Below, piece after piece: positions 24,388-31,771 of a stretch of 40,690 nt of DNA. The notes under the pieces were generated by a model that searched no databases, was not told the DNA's origin, and saw only the letters and a list, made by a program, of their open reading frames with translations. The position numbers and the translations under genes were made by a program. This stretch comes from an uncultured Erysipelotrichaceae bacterium (GTDB lineage Bacteria; Bacillota_I; Bacilli_A; RFN20; CAG-826). The DNA is taken from positions 1 through 40,690 of the forward strand of contig CADCFC010000010.1 of NCBI GenBank assembly GCA_902800645.1. Direction: 5' to 3'. How positions within the stretch are numbered: position 1 is the first letter of the stretch; the number at the start of each line of letters is the position of its first letter.

Positions 24388-24930
24388 TTATAAGATTTCT
24401 TCGTTTAATAGTCGCTTATCAGGATTGTTTTTGTCGATATGGTCATAGAAAAACATACCGTTTAGATGATCATATTCGTGCTGAAGCACGATAGCTTCAA
24501 ATCCTCTAGCAGTAATGACAACGTTTTGATTTGATAAAGCATCAAAAGCTTCAATTTTTATTTTATACGCACGATGAACTAGTCCTAGATGCTCATCATC
24601 AACACTCAAACATCCTTCTCCGTGCTCTAAAGCGCATTTTTTAATGGAAGATTCTACGATACGTGGGTTGACTAATTGATATTGAACTAATTCTTCACCC
24701 ATTTGAAAATAAACAACGAACATTCGTTTGAGTAATCCTATTTGGATTGCCGCTAATCCGACGCCTTCTTTGATGTTGTGCTTTTTAGCATATTCCTCAT
24801 CTTGACTCTTTTTTAAGTAGTCAAGCATCGCATTTAAAGTTTCGCGGTCTTCGCTTGATAAAGGAAGAGTCACTGGTAGCGATCTCTTTCTCATGATTGG
24901 GTTATTATCTTTTACCAATTTCAATTTCAT
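24388..24930 (-). CDS. def: Peptide deformylase
   Basis: 180-residue peptide deformylase that removes the formyl group from nascent proteins. All three motifs are present: GVGLAAIQIG (56-65), EGCLS (105-109, metal ligand C107) and HEYDH (151-155, metal ligands H151 and H155 with E152 as base). It has the insertion after the first strand typical of type 2 Gram-positive deformylases. The minus-strand -10 TAAAAT (24938-24943) ends 7 bases before the ATG, and no Shine-Dalgarno is visible. It is divergent from the ylbF-rsmD-coaD operon. Confidence 0.95.
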   Translation of the reverse strand: MKLKLVKDNNPIMRKRSLPVTLPLSSEDRETLNAMLDYLKKSQDEEYAKKHNIKEGVGLAAIQIGLLKRMFVVYFQMGEELVQYQLVNPRIVESSIKKCALEHGEGCLSVDDEHLGLVHRAYKIKIEAFDALSNQNVVITARGFEAIVLQHEYDHLNGMFFYDHIDKNNPDKRLLNEEIL

Positions 24931-24937
24931 AGCAACT

Positions 24938-24977
24938 ATTTTAGACTATATCTTTTTGCTTTGCAAACTAGTATAAT
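24938..24977. promoter_or_regulatory. Divergent leaderless promoters, def and ylbF
   Basis: On the plus strand TATAAT (24972-24977) ends 6 bases before the ylbF ATG. On the minus strand TAAAAT (24938-24943) ends 7 bases before the def ATG. Both -35 elements are weak. Confidence 0.55.
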
Positions 24978-24983
24978 TTTTCT

Positions 24984-25340
24984 ATGGATATAAAAGTGTT
25001 TGAACTCGCTAATAGATTAAATGAGGAATTAAATAATAATCCTGATGTCATCCTTTTAAATGAGCTCGATAAAAAACTTAATGATTCTTTTGAAGTCTAC
25101 ACTCTAAGTAATAGAAAAGATGAGGCGTTAGAAAGATATTTATCAAACAAAGAAATGTATGGCGAAGAGAGTGAATTAACCATAGCCTCTTTAAAAGAAC
25201 TATCCAAAATTAAAAAAGAGTTAAACACCAATCCACTTGTTAAAGAGTATTTAAAACAATATTCAATTGTTAGAGATTTATATATGCAAATAAACGATAT
25301 AATTCTCTCTGACTTTAAAGGTAATAAAGTATGCCAATGA
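24984..25340 (+). CDS. ylbF: YlbF/YmcA-family protein
   Basis: 118-residue all-alpha protein of the YlbF/YmcA family. Charged heptad-like helices run throughout, with features such as ANRLNEELNNNPDVILLNELDK and a central KEMYGEESELT. In Bacillus subtilis YlbF acts with YmcA and YaaT in a complex that directs RNase Y; in that genome ylbF lies with ylbH (rsmD) and ylbI (coaD), the same order as here. This is one of the few genes in the window that ends in TGA, in the overlap ATGA with the rsmD start. The transcript is probably leaderless. Confidence 0.78.
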   Translation: MDIKVFELANRLNEELNNNPDVILLNELDKKLNDSFEVYTLSNRKDEALERYLSNKEMYGEESELTIASLKELSKIKKELNTNPLVKEYLKQYSIVRDLYMQINDIILSDFKGNKVCQ

Positions 25341-25882
25341 GAGTAATTGCGGGAGAACTTAGGCATCGTCTACTAGTGTATCCTGAAAATAACAAAGACA
25401 TTAGACCAACAAAAGATCGTATAAGAGAAGCTTTCTTTTCTATTGTCGGCGATATAAATAATAAAACTTTTTTAGATTTATACGCTGGATGCGGGTCTAT
25501 AGGAATTGAAGCAATCAGTAGAGGAGCGTCTCACTCTTATTTTGTTGATATTAATAACGAATCGCTTAACTATGTTAAGAAGAATATTGCTTCACTTAAT
25601 ATAGCGGATAGATGCATAGTCTATAAATTAAAAGACTTAGATGCCTTAACTAGATTTAAAGAAGAAGGAATTAAATTTGATATTATTTATTTAGATCCAC
25701 CATATGAGAGCGGATTATATCAGGCTGCTTTAGATTATATATTCCTTAATAATTTATTAAATAATAAAGGCATTGTCGCTTGTGAATATAAAGATGATAT
25801 TAGTATCAATCCTCTTTGGGATAGTAAAAATAAAGAGTATCATTATGGTGAAATTAAATTATTGGTATTAAGAAAGAATTAA
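25337..25882 (+). CDS. rsmD: 16S rRNA m2G966 methyltransferase
   Basis: 181-residue SAM-dependent methyltransferase that modifies guanosine 966 of 16S rRNA. The N-terminal MRVIAGE is the family hallmark. The SAM-binding motif is DLYAGCGSIGIE (47-58), and the catalytic motif IV is DPPY (120-123). The start at 25337 is chosen because family members begin at MRVIAG and because it gives an ATGA overlap with the ylbF stop. An ATG two codons upstream at 25331 is also possible. coaD follows after 4 bases. Confidence 0.93.
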   Translation: MRVIAGELRHRLLVYPENNKDIRPTKDRIREAFFSIVGDINNKTFLDLYAGCGSIGIEAISRGASHSYFVDINNESLNYVKKNIASLNIADRCIVYKLKDLDALTRFKEEGIKFDIIYLDPPYESGLYQAALDYIFLNNLLNNKGIVACEYKDDISINPLWDSKNKEYHYGEIKLLVLRKN

Positions 25883-25886
25883 AAAT

Positions 25887-26354
25887 ATGAAAATTGCAGT
25901 TTATCCTGGTAGCTTCGATCCGATTACTAATGGACACTTGGACATTTTAAAAAGAGCGAGCAAGATCTTTGATAAGATTATTATTCTTGTTGCTGTTAAC
26001 CCTAATAAGCATTTCAATTTTTCGCTTAAAGACAGAGTGGAATTAATTAAAGAATCAGTTAAGGGAATTAATAATGTTGAAGTTGATTCTTTTGAAGGCT
26101 TAACAGTTGATTACGCTAAAAAGCATAACGCCACTCATTTAATCAGAGGCTTAAGAGCGGTTAGTGATTTTGAATACGAATTCCAACTCGCTAGTGCTAA
26201 TGAATTTGTAGATTCATCTATCGATATGGTCTTCTTTATGGCTAGAGGAGATAAAACTTTTATTTCTAGTTCTGCAATTATGGAGTTAGCTCGTAATGGA
26301 GTGGATGTTAAAGATTTGGTGCCAGCTCCTGTATATAATTTATTAAGAAAATAA
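25887..26354 (+). CDS. coaD: Phosphopantetheine adenylyltransferase
   Basis: 155-residue enzyme for the fourth step of coenzyme A synthesis, joining phosphopantetheine with ATP to give dephospho-CoA. The nucleotidyltransferase signature is YPGSFDPITNGHLDI (5-19), containing the T/HxGH motif. LIRGLRAVSDFEYEFQLA is the substrate loop, and ISSSAIMELA holds the ISSS ATP-binding motif. The length is normal. It is the last gene of the ylbF-rsmD-coaD operon and is followed by a bidirectional hairpin terminator. Confidence 0.96.
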   Translation: MKIAVYPGSFDPITNGHLDILKRASKIFDKIIILVAVNPNKHFNFSLKDRVELIKESVKGINNVEVDSFEGLTVDYAKKHNATHLIRGLRAVSDFEYEFQLASANEFVDSSIDMVFFMARGDKTFISSSAIMELARNGVDVKDLVPAPVYNLLRK

Positions 26355-26374
26355 ATAATTAAAGTAATAACAAA

Positions 26375-26398
26375 AAAGGCCATCGATTGATGGTCTTT
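26375..26398. terminator. Bidirectional terminator
   Basis: Stem AAAGGCCATC / GATGGTCTTT with a GATT loop and one G-T pair. It ends the coaD operon and the convergent gene. Confidence 0.85.
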
Positions 26399-26413
26399 AT
26401 TAATTATAAATAA

Positions 26414-27247
26414 TTAATCCTTATAATTTGGATCAAACACACCTTCGTAGTTCCAAATCTTTTGTAACATTTGAATTTTGGTAACTAAGTTTTGTGGCTC
26501 ATCACTCTTAATTAAATCAATGAAGTTGAGATAAGCAGCAGTGATTCCATTGTAGTTGAAATAGTCTTGTTCTTGATTAACCTTTTCGAAGTCATACATG
26601 AAGGTGAGTGGTGTTTGTAATCCTTCTCCTTCGCTAGAAGTAGAATCTGCAAATTTCATCATAGCAGCTTTAACGGATGGTCCGTTAGTGCCGTCATTTT
26701 TGTATAATGCGTATTTGTCTTGAGCGGTTTCGCCATATTTACCTGTGATTTCATCTTTGAAATCTGGGTGCTTATCTGCTAAAAGTTTTTTGGCTAAATA
26801 GACGGTACTATCATTTGGGTCTTTAGTATCAACGATGATGGTGTGTAACTTGAAGCCTTCGACTCCCCATCCGACTGGGTTCTTTTCAACTTCTTTATAA
26901 GCTTCAACGCCTTCTCTACAATTATCACAATTACTTTTTACAAATGTAAGGATGAATTTTTTACCAAAATGTTCATTGATATCAGCAAATTTTTTCTCTT
27001 CTATATAACCGAGTAATTTATCGGCTCTGCCGTTGTCTTCGAGTCCTAATGCGTGATCGGTATAGTATAAATAATCGTAATCAGTGTTGTCGATTTTAGA
27101 ATTTTCAATCGCTGATTTGATGTATGGGATTGAGAAGATGATACCGAAGATACCACCAACAATTAATAATGGTTGAATCCATGCGGTATTAGCAATCCAA
27201 CGTCCAATTTTAGCGAAGAATCCTCCAATAGCCCTAAGTACTTTCAT
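26414..27247 (-). CDS. Membrane-anchored thioredoxin-like protein
   Basis: 277-residue protein with one transmembrane helix (about 24-43) and a long soluble part. FGKKFILTFVKSNCDNCREG contains a CxxC pair, C107-D-N-C110, placed after a hydrophobic beta strand as in thioredoxin-fold proteins. The rest (TIIVDTKDPNDS, DKYALYKNDGTNGPS) fits poorly with known redoxins and has long inserts. Topology would put the CxxC outside the cell if the N-terminus is inside, suggesting a disulfide or redox role in the envelope. The start at 27247 is chosen because aggagg lies just upstream; the frame extends 22 codons further without support. An inverted repeat sits in its promoter region. Confidence 0.62.
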   Translation of the reverse strand: MKVLRAIGGFFAKIGRWIANTAWIQPLLIVGGIFGIIFSIPYIKSAIENSKIDNTDYDYLYYTDHALGLEDNGRADKLLGYIEEKKFADINEHFGKKFILTFVKSNCDNCREGVEAYKEVEKNPVGWGVEGFKLHTIIVDTKDPNDSTVYLAKKLLADKHPDFKDEITGKYGETAQDKYALYKNDGTNGPSVKAAMMKFADSTSSEGEGLQTPLTFMYDFEKVNQEQDYFNYNGITAAYLNFIDLIKSDEPQNLVTKIQMLQKIWNYEGVFDPNYKD

Positions 27248-27275
27248 GATAATTACGCCTCCTATATAACAATAT

Positions 27276-27305
27276 AGCAGGTAAATAATATCACTTATAC
27301 CTGTT
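27276..27305. repeat. Inverted repeat upstream of the thioredoxin-like gene
   Basis: AGCAGGTA (27276-27283) and TACCTGTT (27298-27305) form a near-perfect inverted repeat, 7 of 8 pairs with a 14-base spacer, just upstream of a TATATT-like -10 on the minus strand. It may be an operator or a short hairpin. Confidence 0.4.
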
Positions 27306-27439
27306 ATTTTCAATAAAATAATAGATTAATTTAATTAAAAGTTAATTTCGTTAGAAATTAAAATATTTTGATATCATCGCTTTAAGTTCTTTGTTGTAAT
27401 TTTAGAAATAGATGTATAAAATACATTTTGAGTTTTCAA

Positions 27440-28385
27440 ATGAAAAAAATAGAGAGAATTAAACACAAGATCTCCGACTACTTCTACGATCACATTCACC
27501 TTAAAGAAAGCCTTATCTTTACTAAAGGTGTTTTTATCGCTACGATTACAGCGATATTCTACGCTTTTGCGTTCTATTGTTTTATTTCTCCTGCCAGTGA
27601 AAACCATTCGACTATCGCTGGCTCATCAGTTATTACTGGTGGAGTTGGTGGTATCACTCAAGTTTTGTACTTAATTATTATTTTATGTGGTGGAAAGATT
27701 GACCCATTCGTGCTTCAATCAGTTTGCTATTTTGCATTTAACATTCCAATTCTTTTATTTGCATTCTTTAAAGTTGGCAAGAAATTTGCAATTTTGTCTT
27801 TGATTAATGTCGGACTTTCTTCTGTCTTCATTCAGGTGTTCGCACAGTTAGATTTAGCAAAGGCGGTCGCAAATGAACTCGCGGGCCAGCACCTTGCACG
27901 CGTTCTCTTTGGCGGCGTATGTATTGGTATTGCCTCTGCAACCGCATTTAAGGAAGAATTATCCTGTGGTGGAATAGATGTATTTTCCTATTATTTCTCT
28001 CTTAGAAAATCTACAAGTGTAGGTAAATATGCGACTATGATCAATAGCATTATCATTACCTTGTTCTCTAATCCTATACCTATTCGTGGTTATGCTCGTT
28101 GTTGATTTTATTAACACCAGAAACAAGAAAGCTCAGATTCAAATTATTACTTCTTTAGATGGACTAGACAAAGTCCTTATCTCGAATTTCCCACACTCTA
28201 CTACAAATGTTAAAGGCAGAGGCGGATATTCCCAAACTGAAAAGAATGTCCTCTATATGGTTGTCTCTTCTAATGAAGTTAAAAAGGTAGTTGCTCTTGT
28301 AAGAAAGCTTGATCCTCATTCATTTATTACGGTAACTTCATTAATTCAAGCTTACGGTAACTTCTTCATTAAACCAATAGAATAA
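27440..28385 (+). pseudogene. YitT-family membrane protein, disrupted by a 1-base frameshift
   Basis: The reading starts at ATG 27440 and gives a YitT/DUF161-type membrane protein: hydrophobic helices with ITGGVGGITQ and CGGIDVFSYYFSLRKSTSVGK. It ends at a TGA at 28103-28105. The rest of the family protein continues in the next frame: SLILYLFVVMLVVDFINTR, then a DUF2179-like C-terminal domain, stopping at 28385. The total of 946 bases is one more than a multiple of three, so a single inserted base between 28041 and 28102, most likely near CCTTGTTCTCTAATCC (28059-28074), explains it. An intact protein would be about 314 residues. No programmed frameshift signal is seen; a real mutation and an assembly error both fit. 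YitT proteins are membrane proteins of unknown function. Confidence 0.85.
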
Positions 28386-28399
28386 AGTAGTATAAAAAA

Positions 28400-28419
28400 A
28401 CTCGGGCAATTTCCCGAGT
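28400..28419. terminator. Bidirectional terminator
   Basis: Stem ACTCGGG / CCCGAGT with a 6-base loop, an A tract on one side and a T tract on the other. It separates the YitT-like gene from convergent CobW. Confidence 0.9.
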
Positions 28420-28424
28420 CTTTT

Positions 28425-29696
28425 TTATATTTGATCAAGCTCTTTTTTGATTCCTTCTTTATCAAGGTTTTGACCGATAAAGACGAGTTTAATCAATTTG
28501 TCTTTCCATTTTGGATCCCAGTCGTGAGCGAAGTTTTTATCGTTTTCAACAAGATTCTTTAATTGCTGTTTGCTGAGAACTTCACTATACCATTTTCCAG
28601 ATAAATTAAGAGTTCTCTGGTGTCCGACTTGTTCATAGACATAAGCGTTTTTCTCTTCTTCAGCGAAGTAGCAAATGCCTTTCGAACGAATGATGTTACG
28701 TCCGTTATTCTCGGTCCAATTTTGGAACTTCTCTTTTGAGAATGGTCTCCTTCTATAATAGACGAATGTATTTACATCATATTCATCAGCGGTTCCTTCG
28801 TCATCATTTTCACCGACTCCGTGTTCGTGATGGTGGTGATGATGGTGGTGTTCGTGCTCGTGATGATGTTCGTGATGTTCGTGTTCATCTTCGTCATCAT
28901 CATCGTCATCATGATGGTGATGTTCATGCTCTTCAATTTCATCACTATCAACTTCGTTATCCCAATCTTCAAATTCTTTGATCCACGCCGCTGAACCTGA
29001 AGCTTGTTCGAAATCAAATAAGTTAGTGTCGATAATATCGTCTACATCAACTTTACAATAATCGGCGTGAACTAATTTTGCTTTTGGTTGAATTGCTTTA
29101 ATGACTTTTTCAACTCTCTCAAGTTCTTTCTTACTAATATCACTAACTTTATTTAAGATGATGACATCGCAGAATTCAATTTGTTGGATGACAAGATTTT
29201 CTAAATCTTCTTCACCTCGTTTTGTTTCTTTAAATACTTCTCCACAGCCGAATTCATCTCTCAATCTTAAGACGTCTGTGACTGAAACAATGGCGTCAAG
29301 CTTATAGAATTTTGGAAGTTTTTGACGATTGAATTCTTCTTCCATGAAAGAGATTGTCTGCGCAATTGGGACTGGTTCGCATATTCCACTTGCCTCAATG
29401 ATGATGTGGTCAAATTTTTGTGATTGAACTAAATCTGCTAATTGCTCAATTAAGTCTTTCTTAAGTGTGCAACAAATACATCCGTTTTGAAGAGAGACTA
29501 AATTGTCATCTTTTCCTGAAACAACGCCTTCTTTTTCAATCAATTCTGCGTCGATATTTACTTCACCTAAATCATTGACGATGACCGCCATTTTATGATT
29601 TTTGCTATTTCTTAATATATGGTTTACTAATGTGGTCTTACCACTTCCTAAATATCCAGTGATGAGGGTAATAGGTACTGTTTTAAATTCTGACAT
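28425..29696 (-). CDS. CobW/COG0523-family GTPase with His-rich metal-binding segment
   Basis: 423-residue GTPase of the CobW/ZNG1 group, metal chaperones that bring zinc or cobalt to client enzymes. Walker A is GYLGSGKTT (14-22), the metal-binding CxCC is C73-I-C75-C76, and the guanine-specificity motif is NKVSD (182-186). Between the G-domain and the C-terminal CobW_C domain is an acidic His-rich stretch with 21 histidines in residues 257-292, two acidic-rich runs and an H8 tract at 283-290, a likely metal reservoir. The Shine-Dalgarno aaggagga is strong. A 16-base palindrome covers its -10, consistent with metal-responsive repression. The metal is not provable from sequence. Confidence 0.9.
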   Translation of the reverse strand: MSEFKTVPITLITGYLGSGKTTLVNHILRNSKNHKMAVIVNDLGEVNIDAELIEKEGVVSGKDDNLVSLQNGCICCTLKKDLIEQLADLVQSQKFDHIIIEASGICEPVPIAQTISFMEEEFNRQKLPKFYKLDAIVSVTDVLRLRDEFGCGEVFKETKRGEEDLENLVIQQIEFCDVIILNKVSDISKKELERVEKVIKAIQPKAKLVHADYCKVDVDDIIDTNLFDFEQASGSAAWIKEFEDWDNEVDSDEIEEHEHHHHDDDDDDEDEHEHHEHHHEHEHHHHHHHHEHGVGENDDEGTADEYDVNTFVYYRRRPFSKEKFQNWTENNGRNIIRSKGICYFAEEEKNAYVYEQVGHQRTLNLSGKWYSEVLSKQQLKNLVENDKNFAHDWDPKWKDKLIKLVFIGQNLDKEGIKKELDQI

Positions 29697-29718
29697 TAAG
29701 TAATCCTCCTTTTCCGTA

Positions 29719-29734
29719 TCTTATTATAATAAGA
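29719..29734 (-). promoter_or_regulatory. 16-bp perfect palindrome over the CobW -10
   Basis: TCTTATTATAATAAGA is a perfect palindrome. On the minus strand its centre contains TATAAT, about 26 bases before the start codon. It is an attractive operator for a dimeric repressor, perhaps of the Fur/Zur type, but it does not match the published 7-1-7 boxes. Confidence 0.5.
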
Positions 29735-29761
29735 ATCGACATGAGTTGATACAAAAATGAA

Positions 29762-29790
29762 TTAAAAAAAATAAAAGACACAGATGTCTT
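29762..29790 (-). terminator. Terminator of tRNA-Ser(CGA)
   Basis: Minus-strand stem AAGACA / TGTCTT with a 4-base loop (29775-29790), then a T-rich tail. Confidence 0.75.
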
Positions 29791-29812
29791 GTGCCTAAAT
29801 TATTTTTTGTTT

Positions 29813-29903
29813 TGGCGGAGAAGAAGGGATTTGAACCCTTGCAAGACTTGCATCTTCTAGCAGTTTTCGAAACTGCCCCCTTCAGCCGCTTGGGTACTTC
29901 TCC
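29813..29903 (-). tRNA. tRNA-Ser(CGA)
   Basis: Class II tRNA with encoded G-CCA end. The acceptor stem is GGAGAAG / CTTCTCC. The anticodon stem GCAGT / ACTGC encloses loop TTCGAAA, giving anticodon CGA, which reads UCG. The T-arm AAGGG-TTCAAAT-CCCTT is normal. A TATAAT lies about 10 bases upstream of the tRNA on the minus strand. Confidence 0.95.
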
Positions 29904-29952
29904 AGTAGTGGTAATTATAATCGTAAATCTCTATAAATTCTATAAGTTAAAC

Positions 29953-29988
29953 TTATGAATTGCGAAATTCATAATATTTATCTATAAT
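29953..29988 (+). promoter_or_regulatory. Leaderless promoter with inverted-repeat operator
   Basis: The -35 TTGCGA (29960-29965), a 17-base spacer and -10 TATAAT (29983-29988) precede the ATG at 29996 by 7 bases. A 9-bp inverted repeat, TTATGAATT (29953-29961) and AATTCATAA (29966-29974) with spacer gcga, covers the -35. Confidence 0.6.
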
Positions 29989-29995
29989 TTCTCGT

Positions 29996-31759
29996 ATGAG
30001 ACTTGGAGATTTTACTGACGTCAATTTTATCATATTTCTAGTAGTAATTATAGTTTTAGGTGTTTCCTTAGCTGTAATTATTTTCTTATATGTTCTCCGT
30101 GTTTATTCTGATGACAAATTCAAATTACAAGTCGATTATGAAAGCACAACAACTAGAATCTACATCGTAGATGTAAAAAATAATAAAATCGTTCAATTTA
30201 ATAAGAGTGACTTAGCGAATAAAGTTACATATGATCTCTTCTCTTTCTATACATCTTTCCATCCAAACGACAGTGATAGAGTGAAAGATTGGATCTACCG
30301 CATTTGTGTTGATTATAAGAACGCGGATGAATATCTCGAAGCTGATATTTCTTTAGATAGCAATAAGAGATTTAGTTTTGCTCTTTTGCGTTTATTGAGC
30401 TATAACGCGAATAGCGGACTCATTCACTTAGAGAGTCATATATTGAAATATATCACCCCTAATTATTTATCTAACAAGAAGAAAGTTGATCATCGACGTA
30501 TTCCTACTGGAATTGTTAAGCGCAGTCAAATTTCTAATATCATTAATCGCAACAAATCGCTTAGCGGTTACACTTTTTGTATAAGGTTTTTCTACACTAG
30601 ACAAAAGGTTATCTCAAACGACAAGATTGAGCGATATATGGTGATGAATTTGAAGAACTCAATTTATCCATTCGCGAGCGGACCAAAGCTTTCTAGACAA
30701 ATTATGGATAATGGCGAAAGCGAAGTCTTTATCTATGATATTCATATCTCTAGTAGAGAAACCGCTCTTCAATTAGCGCAGTCGATGGCGAAAACTCTTA
30801 AACGACAAATGGAAGTCAACGGTTTTACCGGATATATTAACTTTGCAATTGGTATTATTGAAAATGGTCAATTTTATCAAGATTATGACACGATTGAAGA
30901 AAAAGCACGCGAAGCGTGTATTTCTGGACAAACCAATTCTCAACAAATTGTCTTTTATCAACGAAACATCAAAGCAAATAACGATATGGTCAAATATACA
31001 GAGCAAATTGACCATCTTCTCGAAGAAGGCGTTTTAAGATATTTATATCGTCCGATTATTAATGTTAAGACAAGTCAGATTATTGGCTATTTTGAATATG
31101 TTAAAGCGTATGATTCACCTTTCTCAAGCTTCTCTGAAATGAGTAAATATGCGACTCGAATTAATAAGAACTTAGATTTATTTGCTTTAATTGCTAAGCA
31201 CGTCATTTCTAAATTTGTTAATGAGAGACAATCTCCTTCAATGGATTTATTCCTTTCAGTTTCAATGGTCGACATTAATAGTGTCACTGAGATTATTTCT
31301 CAAATTCCATATCACGATAAAGCTAATATCGTCCTTGTTTTTGACGAACAAGAAGTTAATGAAAACTCAAATAATACTGAACTATTAATTGGCACATTAA
31401 ATAGTTTAAGAAGCAACGGCTTTGAACTCGCATTATCCTTAAAGGATAAAAACTTGCTTCTTGATGAAAAGATTTATTTCTTATTCCATTATTTCGTCGT
31501 TGGTAGTGCAATGATGGAAGAAGTAAAACATAATAATCGTATCCGCCTTTCTTTATACACATTGATTGAGTCATTACTTAAATATAATCGCCCAATTATT
31601 GCGACTGATTTAGAAGGCTGGCAAGCGGTTGAATTAATTATCAAATCTGGAATTAACTACATTTCTAGTGACGCGGTTGCGCCTACTAATGATATGCTTT
31701 TACCAGTTGAAAAGAAGAAAATGGAAAAAGTTGTCCAAATGGCGGACAAATATTTATAG
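29996..31759 (+). CDS. Membrane protein with degenerate GGDEF-EAL-like domains
   Basis: 587-residue protein. One N-terminal helix (10-33) is followed by a PAS-like or unassigned region (about 40-155), a region like a GGDEF domain (about 170-325) with no GGDEF motif, and an EAL-like fold (about 335-587). Its start, YLYRPIINVKTSQIIGYFEYVK, aligns with the EAL entry Y-x-P-I-V ... G-x-E-A-L, but EAL is replaced by EYV, and the later catalytic acidic residues are not recognisable. It should lack phosphodiesterase activity and may be a c-di-GMP sensor or a diverged structural protein. It lies 12 bases before proS in the same operon. The domain assignment is tentative. Confidence 0.5.
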   Translation: MRLGDFTDVNFIIFLVVIIVLGVSLAVIIFLYVLRVYSDDKFKLQVDYESTTTRIYIVDVKNNKIVQFNKSDLANKVTYDLFSFYTSFHPNDSDRVKDWIYRICVDYKNADEYLEADISLDSNKRFSFALLRLLSYNANSGLIHLESHILKYITPNYLSNKKKVDHRRIPTGIVKRSQISNIINRNKSLSGYTFCIRFFYTRQKVISNDKIERYMVMNLKNSIYPFASGPKLSRQIMDNGESEVFIYDIHISSRETALQLAQSMAKTLKRQMEVNGFTGYINFAIGIIENGQFYQDYDTIEEKAREACISGQTNSQQIVFYQRNIKANNDMVKYTEQIDHLLEEGVLRYLYRPIINVKTSQIIGYFEYVKAYDSPFSSFSEMSKYATRINKNLDLFALIAKHVISKFVNERQSPSMDLFLSVSMVDINSVTEIISQIPYHDKANIVLVFDEQEVNENSNNTELLIGTLNSLRSNGFELALSLKDKNLLLDEKIYFLFHYFVVGSAMMEEVKHNNRIRLSLYTLIESLLKYNRPIIATDLEGWQAVELIIKSGINYISSDAVAPTNDMLLPVEKKKMEKVVQMADKYL

Positions 31760-31771
31760 GAGTTTAGCAAC

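Noticed and set aside
27428-28105. Programmed frameshift in the YitT-like gene
   Set aside because: The stop codon of the first frame is about 40 bases past the likely slip site, and no slippery run, upstream Shine-Dalgarno-like stimulator or pseudoknot is obvious.
28086-28385. Separate small gene with a DUF2179-like product
   Set aside because: It starts at a GTG inside a transmembrane helix and completes the YitT-like protein, so it is better read as the 3' part of a frameshifted gene.
28736-28981. Open frame on the plus strand rich in His, Arg and Asp
   Set aside because: It is the antisense shadow of the His-rich codons of the CobW gene; no ribosome-binding site or promoter supports it.
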